Source: Pontiella sp.
GTDB lineage: Bacteria; Verrucomicrobiota; Kiritimatiellia; Kiritimatiellales; Pontiellaceae
Assembly (NCBI GenBank): GCA_029939385.1
Contig: JAOZSZ010000037.1
Location: forward strand, 1-9,566
Direction: 5' to 3'
Length of the DNA: 9,566 nt
Shown: one piece after another, positions 1-8,156 of the stretch
Layout: each line of letters begins with the position of its first letter
Numbering within the stretch: position 1 is the stretch's first letter
Position numbers and translations under genes: made by a program
Notes under the pieces: generated by a model
The model's database searches: none
Told to the model about the DNA's origin: nothing
What the model saw: the letters and a program-made list of their open reading frames with translations, nothing else

Positions 1-3000
1 CAGGCTTAATAGCTCCCGCACATCTTCCCACGTTAGTTTCTGCATAACCTGCTCGTCGGTCGTGAGAGTGGCATCAATGATGCTTTGCTTGCGTCGCTGC
101 ATTGCGACCACCTTTTCCTCTACCGTACCTTTAGAGATGAGCTTGACACTATAGACGGTGCGTTTTTGCCCAATCCGGTGGGCTCGATCGGTGGCCTGAT
201 CCTCGACGGCGGGGTTCCACCAAGGATCGAAATGAATAACCATATCAGCACCGGTCAAATTAAGTCCCGTTCCGCCTGCTTTAAGACTCATAAGGAAAAC
301 CGGAATCGTGTGATCTTTATTAAACTTCCGCACCACGCTTTGCCGATCTTTTGTACTGCCATCGAGGTAGCAATATTTCAGATCCCGCGCATCCATTTCT
401 TCTCTAAGAATCGCGAGCATGGAGGTGAATTGGCTGAAAACCAAAACGCGGTGTTTGCCGTCCAAGGCCTCGTTAAGCAGCTCGAAAAACAGCTCCATTT
501 TAGCGGAAGGATGTTTACTTTTGATCCCATCGAGCTTGAGAAGGTCGATATGATTGCAGGTTTGTCGAAGGCGTAACAAGGTTTTAAGGATTTCCATGCG
601 GCACTTATTGAAGCCCTCCTTCTCGACCATATGGCTAATTTTCTGTTTCGAGTCTTCCAACAACTGGGTATAGACCTTGTGTTGATCGTGCGTCAGCGTA
701 CATGACGCAATACGCTCAATCTTCGGCGGCAGGTCTTTAGCCACATGCTTCTTGAGACGGCGCAAAAGAAAGGGGTGTAGCTTGCGGCGGAGCTTGGCCT
801 GTACATCGTCCCCATCGGCGCCGCCATTCATAATCGGTAATTCATAGAATTCACGAAAATCTCGATGGTTCCCTAAGTAACCCGGCATGAGAAAATCCAT
901 AATCGACCAAAGATCTGCCACTCCATTTTCGATGGGCGTTCCGGTCAGTACCAAACGATGATGGGCTTTAATCTTCTTGGCCGCCACGGCATTTTGGGTG
1001 GAGCGATTCTTGATATGTTGCGCTTCATCGAGAATGGCAATGGCATAGGTGTGTTTTAAATGCTTTTCCAAGTCGCGCCGCAGAAGCGCATAGGAGGTGA
1101 TGACAACATCAACCTTATCAAATTTTTTCCACATGCCGTGGCGATCGGCTCCGTAGAGCAGTAAAACTTTTAGATTGGGCGTAAACTTGGCGGCCTCCTC
1201 CTTCCAGTTTTCAACCAGGCTGGTCGGACAAACAATGAGTACAGGAGTCGATGGTTCGGTTTTATTAATCCGAGCCAGTTGAATCCACGCCAGGGTTTGA
1301 ATCGTTTTTCCCAAACCCATTTCATCGGCGAGAATTCCACAGAAACCGCGATTTTCCAAGAAACGGAGCCAATTCACGCCCTCTTGTTGGTACGAGCGCA
1401 GGGTTGCATTCAAGTGAGGACTAAGCTGGATAGGTTGAACTACATCCTGATCATTCTGTTGTTGAGCCTGCTCCATCCATGAAGGGGTTGCCTCGATATG
1501 AACACCGTCGAGCGCATTGAGCGAGGATTCCACATAGCTGCCATAAATACTACTCATGCGGAAGGATCCCGGCTTGCTACCTACCCCCACCGCACAGTCT
1601 TCAAAAACGGCTTGAGCCTGTTGGATCGCATCCGCATCAAGCAGAATGGTTCGTCCGTTGCGTTCAATAAAGGAGTCTCCCATCATTAGAGCTCGCTGAA
1701 TATCGCGTTCGGAAATGCTCTCCGTTCCACTTTCATAGTCATAGCTCACATCAAAATAGTCACCCGCAGTAGATTCATCGACACGGATAACGGGCGTAAC
1801 GTAATCTACCGTTTCGGCAAATGGTTTCACTCGGCCTTCTAGTTCAACCATCCACCCTAACCGGCGGATTTTAGGCACCCCACTTCCCAGAAAATTAAGG
1901 ACTTCACGTGGCCCAACAATATTTTTAAGCGTATCCCCTGCCCGCCCGGAAAAACCAACCGCTTCAAGTTTCTGGACGGCCTTTTTTTCCGCCGCCATAT
2001 TACGAATTCGATATCGCAATAAATCCTTCTGGTCAGGAATTGCAAAATTTCCACTCATGGCAGCACGGCCGGCGACCAACTCAATTTTATCGGTATAGCG
2101 GGCATAAAGCGTTGCCGCGAGTGAAGCCGGACTCCCCTTAAGAACCAAATGAAACGTAGGATTGGCGGGCTTCATATGGAAAAGATCGGGCGTGATGGTG
2201 CTATGCACTTTTATTTCTTTCTCGATCTGCAACAGCTCCGTCATAAGGAAAGAGGGAACCAACGTTCGAGGAACCGAAATAAATCCGCGATAAATCTCCT
2301 GTAAGGCTCGGGGAAGAATCTCACTCAATGGCCAAAACTGTTCATCGCAAAAGATCCATCCAAGAGTATGGCCGATAATATAGAAAGGAGAGGAATCCTC
2401 TTTTGTTTCTGGAATCACGGTACAAAGCTGAAGTAACAGTTCGCCATTCTCCCGATCGAGATCCATTTCCATCTCCAAAGAGAGCCGATTCCCATGAACG
2501 GAAAGGCTCTTGGATTGGTTTTGCAGAAAGAGGGGCTTCCCGTGGTGCAGACGCAATAAATTAATAAAGTCCAGAATCGAAAGCTGAAGTCTACTCTTTA
2601 TGGGGCCGCCACAAACATCCTCAAGCATATATAGAATATTTTCATCCCGATGCGTAAAGGAGAAGGCGACATCGGTTGAAACTTCTTCCGCAAGAATCCG
2701 CTTATGATCCGCCTCGATATAACAATGGATCCCCACCGTCCCGCCAAGTACCTGCTTTTGCCAATCCTCTTCCAGTTCCAAAACCAAGCGAGCCAGCACC
2801 GCATTAGGGTCAGATTTCTTAACGCGTTGGATATATTTTTTTCCGGATATCGTTTCAAGTCGCTCGGTTCGCCGCACTTCCGCTTTCGCCCTTTTCTGGG
2901 TTTCCGGATTAGTATTGCGACGAATCATCTCCAGCCCCATCGCCACAAGATGCGAGCAAATCAAGCCCCGTTCTTGATTATCACGACAGGGACAAAGGTT

Positions 3001-3201
3001 ATCCACCAAGCTATTATTAAGTAGTTTAAACTTCGAACGCATACCTCGAGGGCCAAGATTAAGCGTTCCGGTAACCAACGGATGCTCATAATTTACGGTC
3101 TCCACGACCCCTCGTGTAAACAGCGATTTCCCGTCACGGAAAACTCTCCAGCCCGCCCAATCTTTAAGGTTTTTTTCAGTAAATGGTAATTTTTCGCTCA
3201 T
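1..3201 (-). CDS. SNF2-family helicase/ATPase with N-terminal SWIM zinc finger (3' end just outside window)
   Basis: A single frame with no stop runs from ATG at 3201 to the window edge (1067 codons). An in-frame TAG at 3207-3205 means translation cannot start further upstream; the SD is weak (GGGA, ten bases before the ATG). The SWIM motif CxCx9CxH is at C70, C72, C82, H84. Residues about 100-590 show no motif I recognise, though the middle part is where bacterial members carry a SNF2-associated domain. The ATPase core then follows: RSYQQEGVNWL 602-612, Walker A DEMGLGKT 626-633, motif II DEAQ 725-728, motif III LTGTPIEN 752-759, and in the second RecA lobe AGGTGLNLTGAD, DPWWNP 992-997 and motif VI TDRAHRIGQ 1004-1012. 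The end (KLTWEDVRELLSL) resembles the usual C-terminus, so few codons are missing. SNF2 proteins translocate on double-stranded DNA and remodel protein-DNA complexes; SWIM motifs bind zinc and probably nucleic acid or protein. The bacterial role of this subfamily is poorly defined. The gene is transcribed away from panD. Confidence 0.95.
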   Translation of the reverse strand, partial: MSEKLPFTEKNLKDWAGWRVFRDGKSLFTRGVVETVNYEHPLVTGTLNLGPRGMRSKFKLLNNSLVDNLCPCRDNQERGLICSHLVAMGLEMIRRNTNPETQKRAKAEVRRTERLETISGKKYIQRVKKSDPNAVLARLVLELEEDWQKQVLGGTVGIHCYIEADHKRILAEEVSTDVAFSFTHRDENILYMLEDVCGGPIKSRLQLSILDFINLLRLHHGKPLFLQNQSKSLSVHGNRLSLEMEMDLDRENGELLLQLCTVIPETKEDSSPFYIIGHTLGWIFCDEQFWPLSEILPRALQEIYRGFISVPRTLVPSFLMTELLQIEKEIKVHSTITPDLFHMKPANPTFHLVLKGSPASLAATLYARYTDKIELVAGRAAMSGNFAIPDQKDLLRYRIRNMAAEKKAVQKLEAVGFSGRAGDTLKNIVGPREVLNFLGSGVPKIRRLGWMVELEGRVKPFAETVDYVTPVIRVDESTAGDYFDVSYDYESGTESISERDIQRALMMGDSFIERNGRTILLDADAIQQAQAVFEDCAVGVGSKPGSFRMSSIYGSYVESSLNALDGVHIEATPSWMEQAQQQNDQDVVQPIQLSPHLNATLRSYQQEGVNWLRFLENRGFCGILADEMGLGKTIQTLAWIQLARINKTEPSTPVLIVCPTSLVENWKEEAAKFTPNLKVLLLYGADRHGMWKKFDKVDVVITSYALLRRDLEKHLKHTYAIAILDEAQHIKNRSTQNAVAAKKIKAHHRLVLTGTPIENGVADLWSIMDFLMPGYLGNHRDFREFYELPIMNGGADGDDVQAKLRRKLHPFLLRRLKKHVAKDLPPKIERIASCTLTHDQHKVYTQLLEDSKQKISHMVEKEGFNKCRMEILKTLLRLRQTCNHIDLLKLDGIKSKHPSAKMELFFELLNEALDGKHRVLVFSQFTSMLAILREEMDARDLKYCYLDGSTKDRQSVVRKFNKDHTIPVFLMSLKAGGTGLNLTGADMVIHFDPWWNPAVEDQATDRAHRIGQKRTVYSVKLISKGTVEEKVVAMQRRKQSIIDATLTTDEQVMQKLTWEDVRELLSL

Positions 3202-3365
3202 TAGCTATACATCCCGCGACCGCAGTCAGAAAATAGTCTCCATTTTCCCCGCTTTCTAAAATAAATCCACTCTAAATTTTGGATTTCACTCTCCCGGCCC
3301 AAAATCGACTCAAAAATAAGGAGCTAATCCTCTGTATTTAATCAAAAATCGTATCCAACAATGGG

Positions 3366-3394
3366 TTGACGCAAACTCATAACAGGCACAATAT
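3366..3394 (+). promoter_or_regulatory. Candidate sigma-70-type promoter for panD
   Basis: TTGACG at 3366-3371 matches the -35 consensus at five of six positions. A -10 box is less clear: CACAAT (3387-3392, four of six matches, 15-base spacer) or CAATAT (3389-3394, three of six, 17-base spacer). It lies about 30 bases before the panD ATG, inside the 221-base divergent region 3202-3422. The rest of that region is AT-rich and must also hold the promoter of the SNF2 gene on the other strand, which I could not place. I see no small gene, terminator or riboswitch fold there. Confidence 0.4.
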
Positions 3395-3422
3395 GCGCCA
3401 CTTTAAAACTTGAGGTAAATCC

Positions 3423-3776
3423 ATGCAACGGATCATGAAAAAATCAAAAATACACACGGCCACCATCACGGGGCTAGAGCTGTATTATGAAGGAAGCATC
3501 ACGATTGATCGCGATCTACTCGACCAGGCCGACATGCTTCCTGGAGAACAGGTGCAAATCGTTAATCTCAACAATGGAGAACGTCTTGTTACATACACCA
3601 TTTCTGGTGAACGCGGTTCGGGCGTCATCGAACTCAATGGCCCCGCCGCCCGCCTCGCCGCCATCGGCGACAAGGTTATCATCATTTCCTACGGCAACTA
3701 CGACGATGCAGAAGCCAAGGCACTCACCCCCATCGTTGTTTTCGTTGATGAAAAGAATCGTGCCACCCAGAAATGA
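3423..3776 (+). CDS. panD: Aspartate 1-decarboxylase, pyruvoyl-dependent proenzyme
   Basis: PanD converts L-aspartate to beta-alanine and CO2 in the cytoplasm, supplying the beta-alanine half of pantothenate and hence CoA. The 117 residues are close to the usual family length. The self-processing site is plain: YEGS with Gly24-Ser25, where cleavage turns Ser25 into the pyruvoyl group, at the same numbering as the E. coli enzyme. Downstream, [17 protein letters not shown] and the NGPAA and [10 protein letters not shown] segments match the rest of the double-psi beta-barrel. The start at 3423 is preferred over an internal ATG at 3435 because it has a good SD (GAGGT, 3412-3416, six bases upstream) and restores the family spacing to Ser25. 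Its stop overlaps the start of the next gene in an ATGA, which implies translational coupling. No other pantothenate gene is in the window. Confidence 0.96.
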   Translation: MQRIMKKSKIHTATITGLELYYEGSITIDRDLLDQADMLPGEQVQIVNLNNGERLVTYTISGERGSGVIELNGPAARLAAIGDKVIIISYGNYDDAEAKALTPIVVFVDEKNRATQK

Positions 3777-4918
3777 GTGAATACCTTTACCAAAAAACAA
3801 ATCACTATTTTGGACAGCTCGCCTCGGGCACCGAAAAGTATGGAATGGCCGAACTCCAAGAACTGGGCGCAACGAATATTAAGCCCGGCTATCTCGGGGT
3901 CTTTTTTTGTGCCAACCAACGCACCATCTACGACATTGTCTACCGTACCCGTATCTTCTCGCGGATCCTCGCCCCGCTGATCGTTTTCGATTGCCACTCC
4001 GAGAAATATCTTTATAAAACCGCGCAGAATATCGACTGGTCCGACTTCCTGACGCTCACCAAAACCCTCGCGATCACCTCTAACGTCGCCGACAGCAACA
4101 TTAACCATTCGCAATACGCCGCACAAATTCTCAAGGATGCTATCGTTGACCAGTTTCGCGAGAAAACCGGCGAGCGCCCCAGCGTCGACACCCGCAACCC
4201 CGACCTCCAGCTCAATCTATACATCTACCAAAACAAAGCCCGCATCAGCGTCGACCTCGGTGGCGGCTCCCTGCATAAACGCGGTTACCGCGTTGAATCC
4301 GTCGAAGCCCCCATGCAAGAAACCTTGGCCGCCACCATCCTCCGCCTTTCCGAATGGAAGGGCGAACGAACGCTCTACGATCCCTTCTGTGGCTCTGGCA
4401 CCCTGCTCTGCGAAGCGCTCATGAAGCAGTGCAATATCCCCGCTGCCTATCTTCGACATAAGTTTGGATTCCTTCGCCTCCCCGACTTCGACGCCTCTGT
4501 TTGGAACCAAGTCAAAACCAAGGCCAATGCCGAAATCACAGAAATGGCCGATGAACTCATTAAAGGGAGCGATATTAGTGCGGACGCACTTAAAGCCGTC
4601 CGCACCAACCGCTCCGCCCTCCCCGATGTTGGGAAAATAAAAGTGCGGCGCAGCGATTTTAAAGCCTTAGAGCCCCTGGAAAACACCACAATCATTACCA
4701 ATCCTCCCTACGGCATCCGCCTTGGGGATCAGGAAAGCACCGCCCTCCTACTGAAAGAATTCGGTGACTTCTTAAAACAAAAATGCACCGGTTGCTCTGC
4801 CTTTATCTACTACGGCGATGCGACGCTTGTTAAAAAGCTAGGACTTAAGCCCGAATGGAAACAACCGCTACGTAGCGGGGGTCTTGATGGGGTTCTATGT
4901 AAATACGAACTTTATTAG
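3773..4918 (+). CDS. rlmL: THUMP-domain 23S rRNA guanine-N2 methyltransferase, RlmL-like
   Basis: Predicted S-adenosylmethionine-dependent RNA methyltransferase. By resemblance to E. coli RlmL it would form N2-methylguanosine at the G2445 position of 23S rRNA. The 381 residues hold an N-terminal ferredoxin-like plus THUMP RNA-binding region (about 1-165, including [18 protein letters not shown], close to the RlmL sequence), then a Rossmann-type domain. Motif I is DPFCGSGT at 203-210 and motif IV is NPPY at 310-313, the signature of amino-group (N2/N6) methylases. The C-terminus ([15 protein letters not shown]) matches the end of the first half of E. coli RlmKL. The second domain, RlmK, which makes m7G2069, is absent, so this is the short single-function form common outside gammaproteobacteria. 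The start codon sits inside the panD stop (ATGA) and lacks a strong SD of its own. The exact target base is inferred from family, not proven. Confidence 0.88.
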   Translation: MSEYLYQKTNHYFGQLASGTEKYGMAELQELGATNIKPGYLGVFFCANQRTIYDIVYRTRIFSRILAPLIVFDCHSEKYLYKTAQNIDWSDFLTLTKTLAITSNVADSNINHSQYAAQILKDAIVDQFREKTGERPSVDTRNPDLQLNLYIYQNKARISVDLGGGSLHKRGYRVESVEAPMQETLAATILRLSEWKGERTLYDPFCGSGTLLCEALMKQCNIPAAYLRHKFGFLRLPDFDASVWNQVKTKANAEITEMADELIKGSDISADALKAVRTNRSALPDVGKIKVRRSDFKALEPLENTTIITNPPYGIRLGDQESTALLLKEFGDFLKQKCTGCSAFIYYGDATLVKKLGLKPEWKQPLRSGGLDGVLCKYELY

Positions 4919-4925
4919 GTTGTTA

Positions 4926-4954
4926 TTGACTCATTTTCCGTTCCTCTACAAAAT
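4926..4954 (+). promoter_or_regulatory. Candidate sigma-70-type promoter for guaB-nadE
   Basis: In the 60-base gap after the methyltransferase stop, TTGACT (4926-4931) and CAAAAT (4949-4954) are separated by exactly 17 bases, matching the -35 and -10 consensus at five and four of six positions. The boxes lie 25-53 bases before the guaB ATG. The gap shows no terminator hairpin, so readthrough from panD-rlmL is also possible. A short inverted pair, CATTTT (4932-4937) and AAAATG (4950-4955), overlaps the spacer and -10 box, but is too short to call an operator. Confidence 0.4.
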
Positions 4955-4978
4955 GACTCGGCAAAAGGACATAAGAAA

Positions 4979-6463
4979 ATGAGCCAAAACAAACAGATTA
5001 CCGATTTCATGAAAACCTTCCCTTATGAAGGTCTAACCTTCGATGATGTATCGTTAATTACCCAGTACGCCGACTTCCTTCCGGGCGACACCGATATCTC
5101 TTCTAAACTCACACGCAACATTGGAGTAAAGATTCCTTTTCTGAGTGCGGCAATGGATACCGTCACCGAAGCTCAAATGGCGATTTCGATGGCCATGCTC
5201 GGCGGGATTGGAGTGATTCACAAAAACCTCGACCCCGAAACACAAGCACAGCATGTCAGCCGAGTGAAACACCACCTTAACGGCCTCATCACCGACCCCA
5301 TCACCTTTAACGTGAACGACACCCTGGAAACCATTGCCACCCGCCGAAAGGAAAAAGGCTATAACTTTAGAGGATTCCCTATTCTTGATGATGAGGAAAA
5401 CCTCGTTGGCATTCTGACCTCTAAGGACATTCGATTCTCCCGCACCCAACGCGTTACCGCCGCCGAGATCATGACGACTAAAGTCATCACCGCCGAGGCC
5501 GAAACCAACTTGCGCCAAGCTTACGACATTATGCAGCAGCATAAGATTGGGAAATTGCCCTTGATTAAAAACGAAAAGCTCGTCGGTCTCTACAGCTACG
5601 CCGATGTCCGCCGCCTGATCGAAAATGAAGAACCCCTCTTTAATCGCGACGATCACCATCGCCTGCGAGTGGCCGCCGCCATTGGGCCGGGCGACTACGA
5701 ACGGGCGGAAATCCTTAATGAAAACGAAGTTGATGTGTTGGTGGTCGATACCGCACACGGACATTCAAAAGGCGTGATTGAAATGGTCTCTTGGGTGAAA
5801 AATAAATTTCCAAATATTGATGTCATTGGGGGAAACATTGCCACCGGCGAGGCCGCCGTTGCCCTGCGTGATGCCGGAGCAGACGCGGTTAAAATAGGGA
5901 TTGGTCCCGGCTCTATCTGCACCACTCGCATTGTTGCCGGCGTTGGTATTCCGCAAATTTCAGCCATCTATTCTGCGGCCAAAGCCCTCGAAGGCAGTAT
6001 TCCAATTATTGCCGATGGTGGTATTCGAAACTCAGGCGATATTGCTAAAGCACTCGTTGCGGGAGCGGATACCGTGATGATGGGCTCCGTACTTGCCGGC
6101 ACGGAAGAAAGCCCGGGCGAAAAGATTATTTATGAAGGCCGTCAGTTTGTGATCTATCGGGGCATGGGCAGCCTTGATGCCATGAAATCACGAGAAGGTA
6201 GCCGTCAGCGTTATGGCCTGAGTAATGATGATGATCTCGTTCCGCAAGGAATCGAAGGAATGGTTCCATTTTCAGGAACCGTAAATAAAGTAATGAAACA
6301 ATACTGTGGAGGGTTGCAAGCCAGCCTTGGATACTGCGGGACTCGAAACATTAATGCGCTTAAGAAAAACGGCCAGTTCGTGCGCATCTCTGGAGCCGGA
6401 GCCATCGAGGCACACGCCCACGACATTAAGATTACCAAGGAAGCACCCAACTACCGAAGGTAG
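4979..6463 (+). CDS. guaB: Inosine-5'-monophosphate dehydrogenase
   Basis: Catalyses the NAD+-dependent oxidation of IMP to XMP, the committed step toward GMP. The 494 residues are full length. The TIM-barrel starts near TFDDVSL (20-26) and [11 protein letters not shown] (54-64). A pair of CBS domains is inserted at about 100-220 (for example [19 protein letters not shown] and [18 protein letters not shown]); in the family these bind adenine or guanine nucleotides and regulate assembly. The barrel resumes with VVDTAHGHS (255-263). The catalytic loop GPGSICTTR (309-317) places the nucleophile at Cys314. [16 protein letters not shown] (344-359) and [15 protein letters not shown] (367-381) form the phosphate site, and [10 protein letters not shown] (393-402) plus Arg411-Tyr412 mark the mobile flap with its catalytic arginine. 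The start has an AAAGGA SD (4964-4969), nine bases upstream. nadE follows after 27 bases on the same strand, in the same reading frame beyond the TAG stop. No key residue is missing. Confidence 0.98.
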   Translation: MSQNKQITDFMKTFPYEGLTFDDVSLITQYADFLPGDTDISSKLTRNIGVKIPFLSAAMDTVTEAQMAISMAMLGGIGVIHKNLDPETQAQHVSRVKHHLNGLITDPITFNVNDTLETIATRRKEKGYNFRGFPILDDEENLVGILTSKDIRFSRTQRVTAAEIMTTKVITAEAETNLRQAYDIMQQHKIGKLPLIKNEKLVGLYSYADVRRLIENEEPLFNRDDHHRLRVAAAIGPGDYERAEILNENEVDVLVVDTAHGHSKGVIEMVSWVKNKFPNIDVIGGNIATGEAAVALRDAGADAVKIGIGPGSICTTRIVAGVGIPQISAIYSAAKALEGSIPIIADGGIRNSGDIAKALVAGADTVMMGSVLAGTEESPGEKIIYEGRQFVIYRGMGSLDAMKSREGSRQRYGLSNDDDLVPQGIEGMVPFSGTVNKVMKQYCGGLQASLGYCGTRNINALKKNGQFVRISGAGAIEAHAHDIKITKEAPNYRR

Positions 6464-6490
6464 GAACGTGCCACATATTTTATCTTGCGT

Positions 6491-8155
6491 ATGAAAATAG
6501 CCCTCATTCAAATGAATCCCACGGTCGGGGCTCTTGAAGCCAATACCGACCAAATTATTTCTAAGGCTTGGAAGGCTTTCGATGAAGGGGCTGAACTTCT
6601 TGTTTTCCCTGAACTATCCATTTCCGGCTATCCGCCCGAAGACTTAATTCTTAAAGATCATTTCTGCAAGGACTGCGAGATCCAGCTCCAACGACTGAAA
6701 AAAGAACTGCCTTTAAAAGCAACCGTAGTCGTGGGAGCCCCCGTTTCAAGAAAAGGTAAAAAATATAATGCAGCCGTCGTTTTCCAAGGATCTAAAATCC
6801 GTGGAGAATATTATAAAATGCTTTTACCAAACTATGGTGTATTCGATGAGAAACGCCTGTTTGACTCCGGCATAGAGCCCCTTATTTTTAATCTTGCTGG
6901 ACAAAAAATAAGTATCCATATCTGCGAGGATTCTTGGGATCCAACCGGGGCGGCCGTTACCCTGCTTGAAGGCAAAGGGGTTGATTTATTAATTAATCTC
7001 TCCGCCTCTCCCTACTACCGAAACAAACTCAATAATCGTATCGAAGTGCTTAGCCAAACAGCCCAAAAACTTAAAACAACCCTCCTCTACTGCAATTTAG
7101 TGGGGGGACAAGATGAGCTCGTTTTTGATGGTGCAAGCATGGTGATTGCCCCCGACGGAACCTGCCTCGCCCGCGCAAAGCAGTTTCAGACAGATATTCT
7201 CCACCTCTCCGTACCGCAGGCGTCCACCCTACCCCGTACCGCACTCCAGCCAGCCTCGGAGAGCCGGCAGGATGCCGGCGACACAACTCCCCGTAAAGAA
7301 TCGCCCCTCCCAGATCTTGAAGAAACCTACGAAGCATTAAAGCTCGGCCTGAAGGACTATGTTGAAAAGATCGGGTTCAAACGCGTGGTCGTGGCGCTCA
7401 GCGGCGGGATCGACTCCGCCATCGTGCTCGCTCTCGCCGTCGATGCACTAGGGAAAGATCGCGTTGCTGCCATCACCATGCCCTCGCAATATTCATCGTC
7501 CGAAACTCTGGGCGATGCCGGCGAAATGGCCCAACTTCTTGATATTGAATTTCATACCCTCCCGATCAAAGGACTCTACGACCAGTTTGATGATGAGCTT
7601 TCCACGGTTTGGGGAGAGGATAAAAATCCGGGATTGGCCGAGGAAAATCTGCAGGCACGCATTCGCGGAACCCTAATCATGGCACTCTCCAATGAATATG
7701 GCTGGCTCGTGCTCACCACCGGAAACAAAAGCGAAATGGCGATGGGCTACTGCACGCTCTATGGCGATATGGCGGGCGGTTTTGCCGTAATCAAAGATGT
7801 CCCAAAGACCCTCGTTTTCGATCTCTGCCGCTGGCGCAACGAGCAAGGCGTGGTTATTCCGCCCAGTATTATTAAGCGTCCGCCTTCGGCCGAGCTACGC
7901 CCCGATCAGAAGGATACCGATTCACTTCCTCCCTATGAGGTCCTCGACCCCCTCCTTGAAGATTATGTAGAAAACGATATGGGGATGGATGGCTTGATAG
8001 CCAAAGGCTATGACGAAACCATCGTTCGGCGGGTGATCCATGCCGTGGAACTAAGCGAATACAAGCGGCGGCAGTCGCCGCCGGGAATAAAGATTACGCC
8101 CAAATCCTTCGATCGCGATCGACGCATCCCTATTGTGAATCGCTATCGGAATTAG
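6491..8155 (+). CDS. nadE: Glutamine-dependent NAD+ synthetase, two-domain
   Basis: Makes NAD+ from deamido-NAD+, ATP and glutamine, the last step of both de novo and salvage NAD synthesis. The N-terminal nitrilase-fold glutaminase domain (about 1-240) carries the Glu-Lys-Cys triad: Glu41 in FPELSISGYPPEDL, Lys109 in YYKMLLPNYGVFDE and Cys145 in ISIHICEDSWDP. The C-terminal synthetase domain (about 276-554) has the PP-loop SGGIDSA (304-310) that binds ATP, then TTGNKSEMAMGYCTLYGD and the C-terminal EYKRRQSPPGIKIT. Ammonia passes between the domains through a tunnel in the family. The ATG at 6491 fits the family N-terminus (MKIALIQMNPTVG); a TTG two codons earlier is possible. Neither has a well-spaced SD: the nearest AGGA (6462-6465) is 25 bases away and overlaps the guaB stop, so expression may depend on coupling to guaB. 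The linker at about 241-270 is low-complexity and encoded by repeat-like DNA (separate entry). Confidence 0.96.
   Translation: MKIALIQMNPTVGALEANTDQIISKAWKAFDEGAELLVFPELSISGYPPEDLILKDHFCKDCEIQLQRLKKELPLKATVVVGAPVSRKGKKYNAAVVFQGSKIRGEYYKMLLPNYGVFDEKRLFDSGIEPLIFNLAGQKISIHICEDSWDPTGAAVTLLEGKGVDLLINLSASPYYRNKLNNRIEVLSQTAQKLKTTLLYCNLVGGQDELVFDGASMVIAPDGTCLARAKQFQTDILHLSVPQASTLPRTALQPASESRQDAGDTTPRKESPLPDLEETYEALKLGLKDYVEKIGFKRVVVALSGGIDSAIVLALAVDALGKDRVAAITMPSQYSSSETLGDAGEMAQLLDIEFHTLPIKGLYDQFDDELSTVWGEDKNPGLAEENLQARIRGTLIMALSNEYGWLVLTTGNKSEMAMGYCTLYGDMAGGFAVIKDVPKTLVFDLCRWRNEQGVVIPPSIIKRPPSAELRPDQKDTDSLPPYEVLDPLLEDYVENDMGMDGLIAKGYDETIVRRVIHAVELSEYKRRQSPPGIKITPKSFDRDRRIPIVNRYRN
7211..7279. repeat. 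REP-like palindromic element absorbed in frame into nadE
   Basis: Within nadE, GCCGGC (7263-7268) and GCCGGC (7274-7279) form a perfect six-base hairpin around AGGAT. Upstream is a direct repeat GTACCGCA (7211-7218 and 7236-7243, period 25). The stretch encodes NadE residues about 241-263, a Pro/Ser/Thr/Gln-rich run between the glutaminase and synthetase domains that resembles no conserved NadE motif. The composition (GC-rich, palindromic) differs from the flanking coding sequence. I judge it to be an interspersed repeat captured as linker; its true borders, perhaps reaching 7300, cannot be set from one copy. Confidence 0.55.
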
Positions 8156-8156
8156 T

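Noticed and set aside
85..576. A 163-codon plus-strand open frame at the left end
   Set aside because: It lies wholly inside the SNF2 gene, antisense to the second helicase lobe including motif VI; no SD or family resemblance supports it.
3202..3422. Riboswitch, small RNA or short peptide gene in the divergent intergenic region
   Set aside because: I found only short, weak symmetries (for example AGGA/TCCT around GCTAA near 3320) and no conserved riboswitch core or credible short ORF with an SD.
3698..4126. A 142-codon minus-strand open frame across the panD/methyltransferase junction
   Set aside because: It overlaps two well-supported plus-strand genes and has no recognisable protein features.
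5054..5764. A 236-codon open frame on the minus strand, antisense to guaB
   Set aside because: The plus strand is unambiguous IMP dehydrogenase with all motifs. The antisense product has no recognisable domain and is a by-product of the codon bias of guaB.
8066..8083. Strong hairpin CGGCGGC-AGTC-GCCGCCG near the nadE 3' end as a possible terminator for either gene
   Set aside because: No T run follows on either strand, and the bases encode the conserved C-terminal NadE segment YKRRQSPPGIK, so the symmetry is explained by coding.
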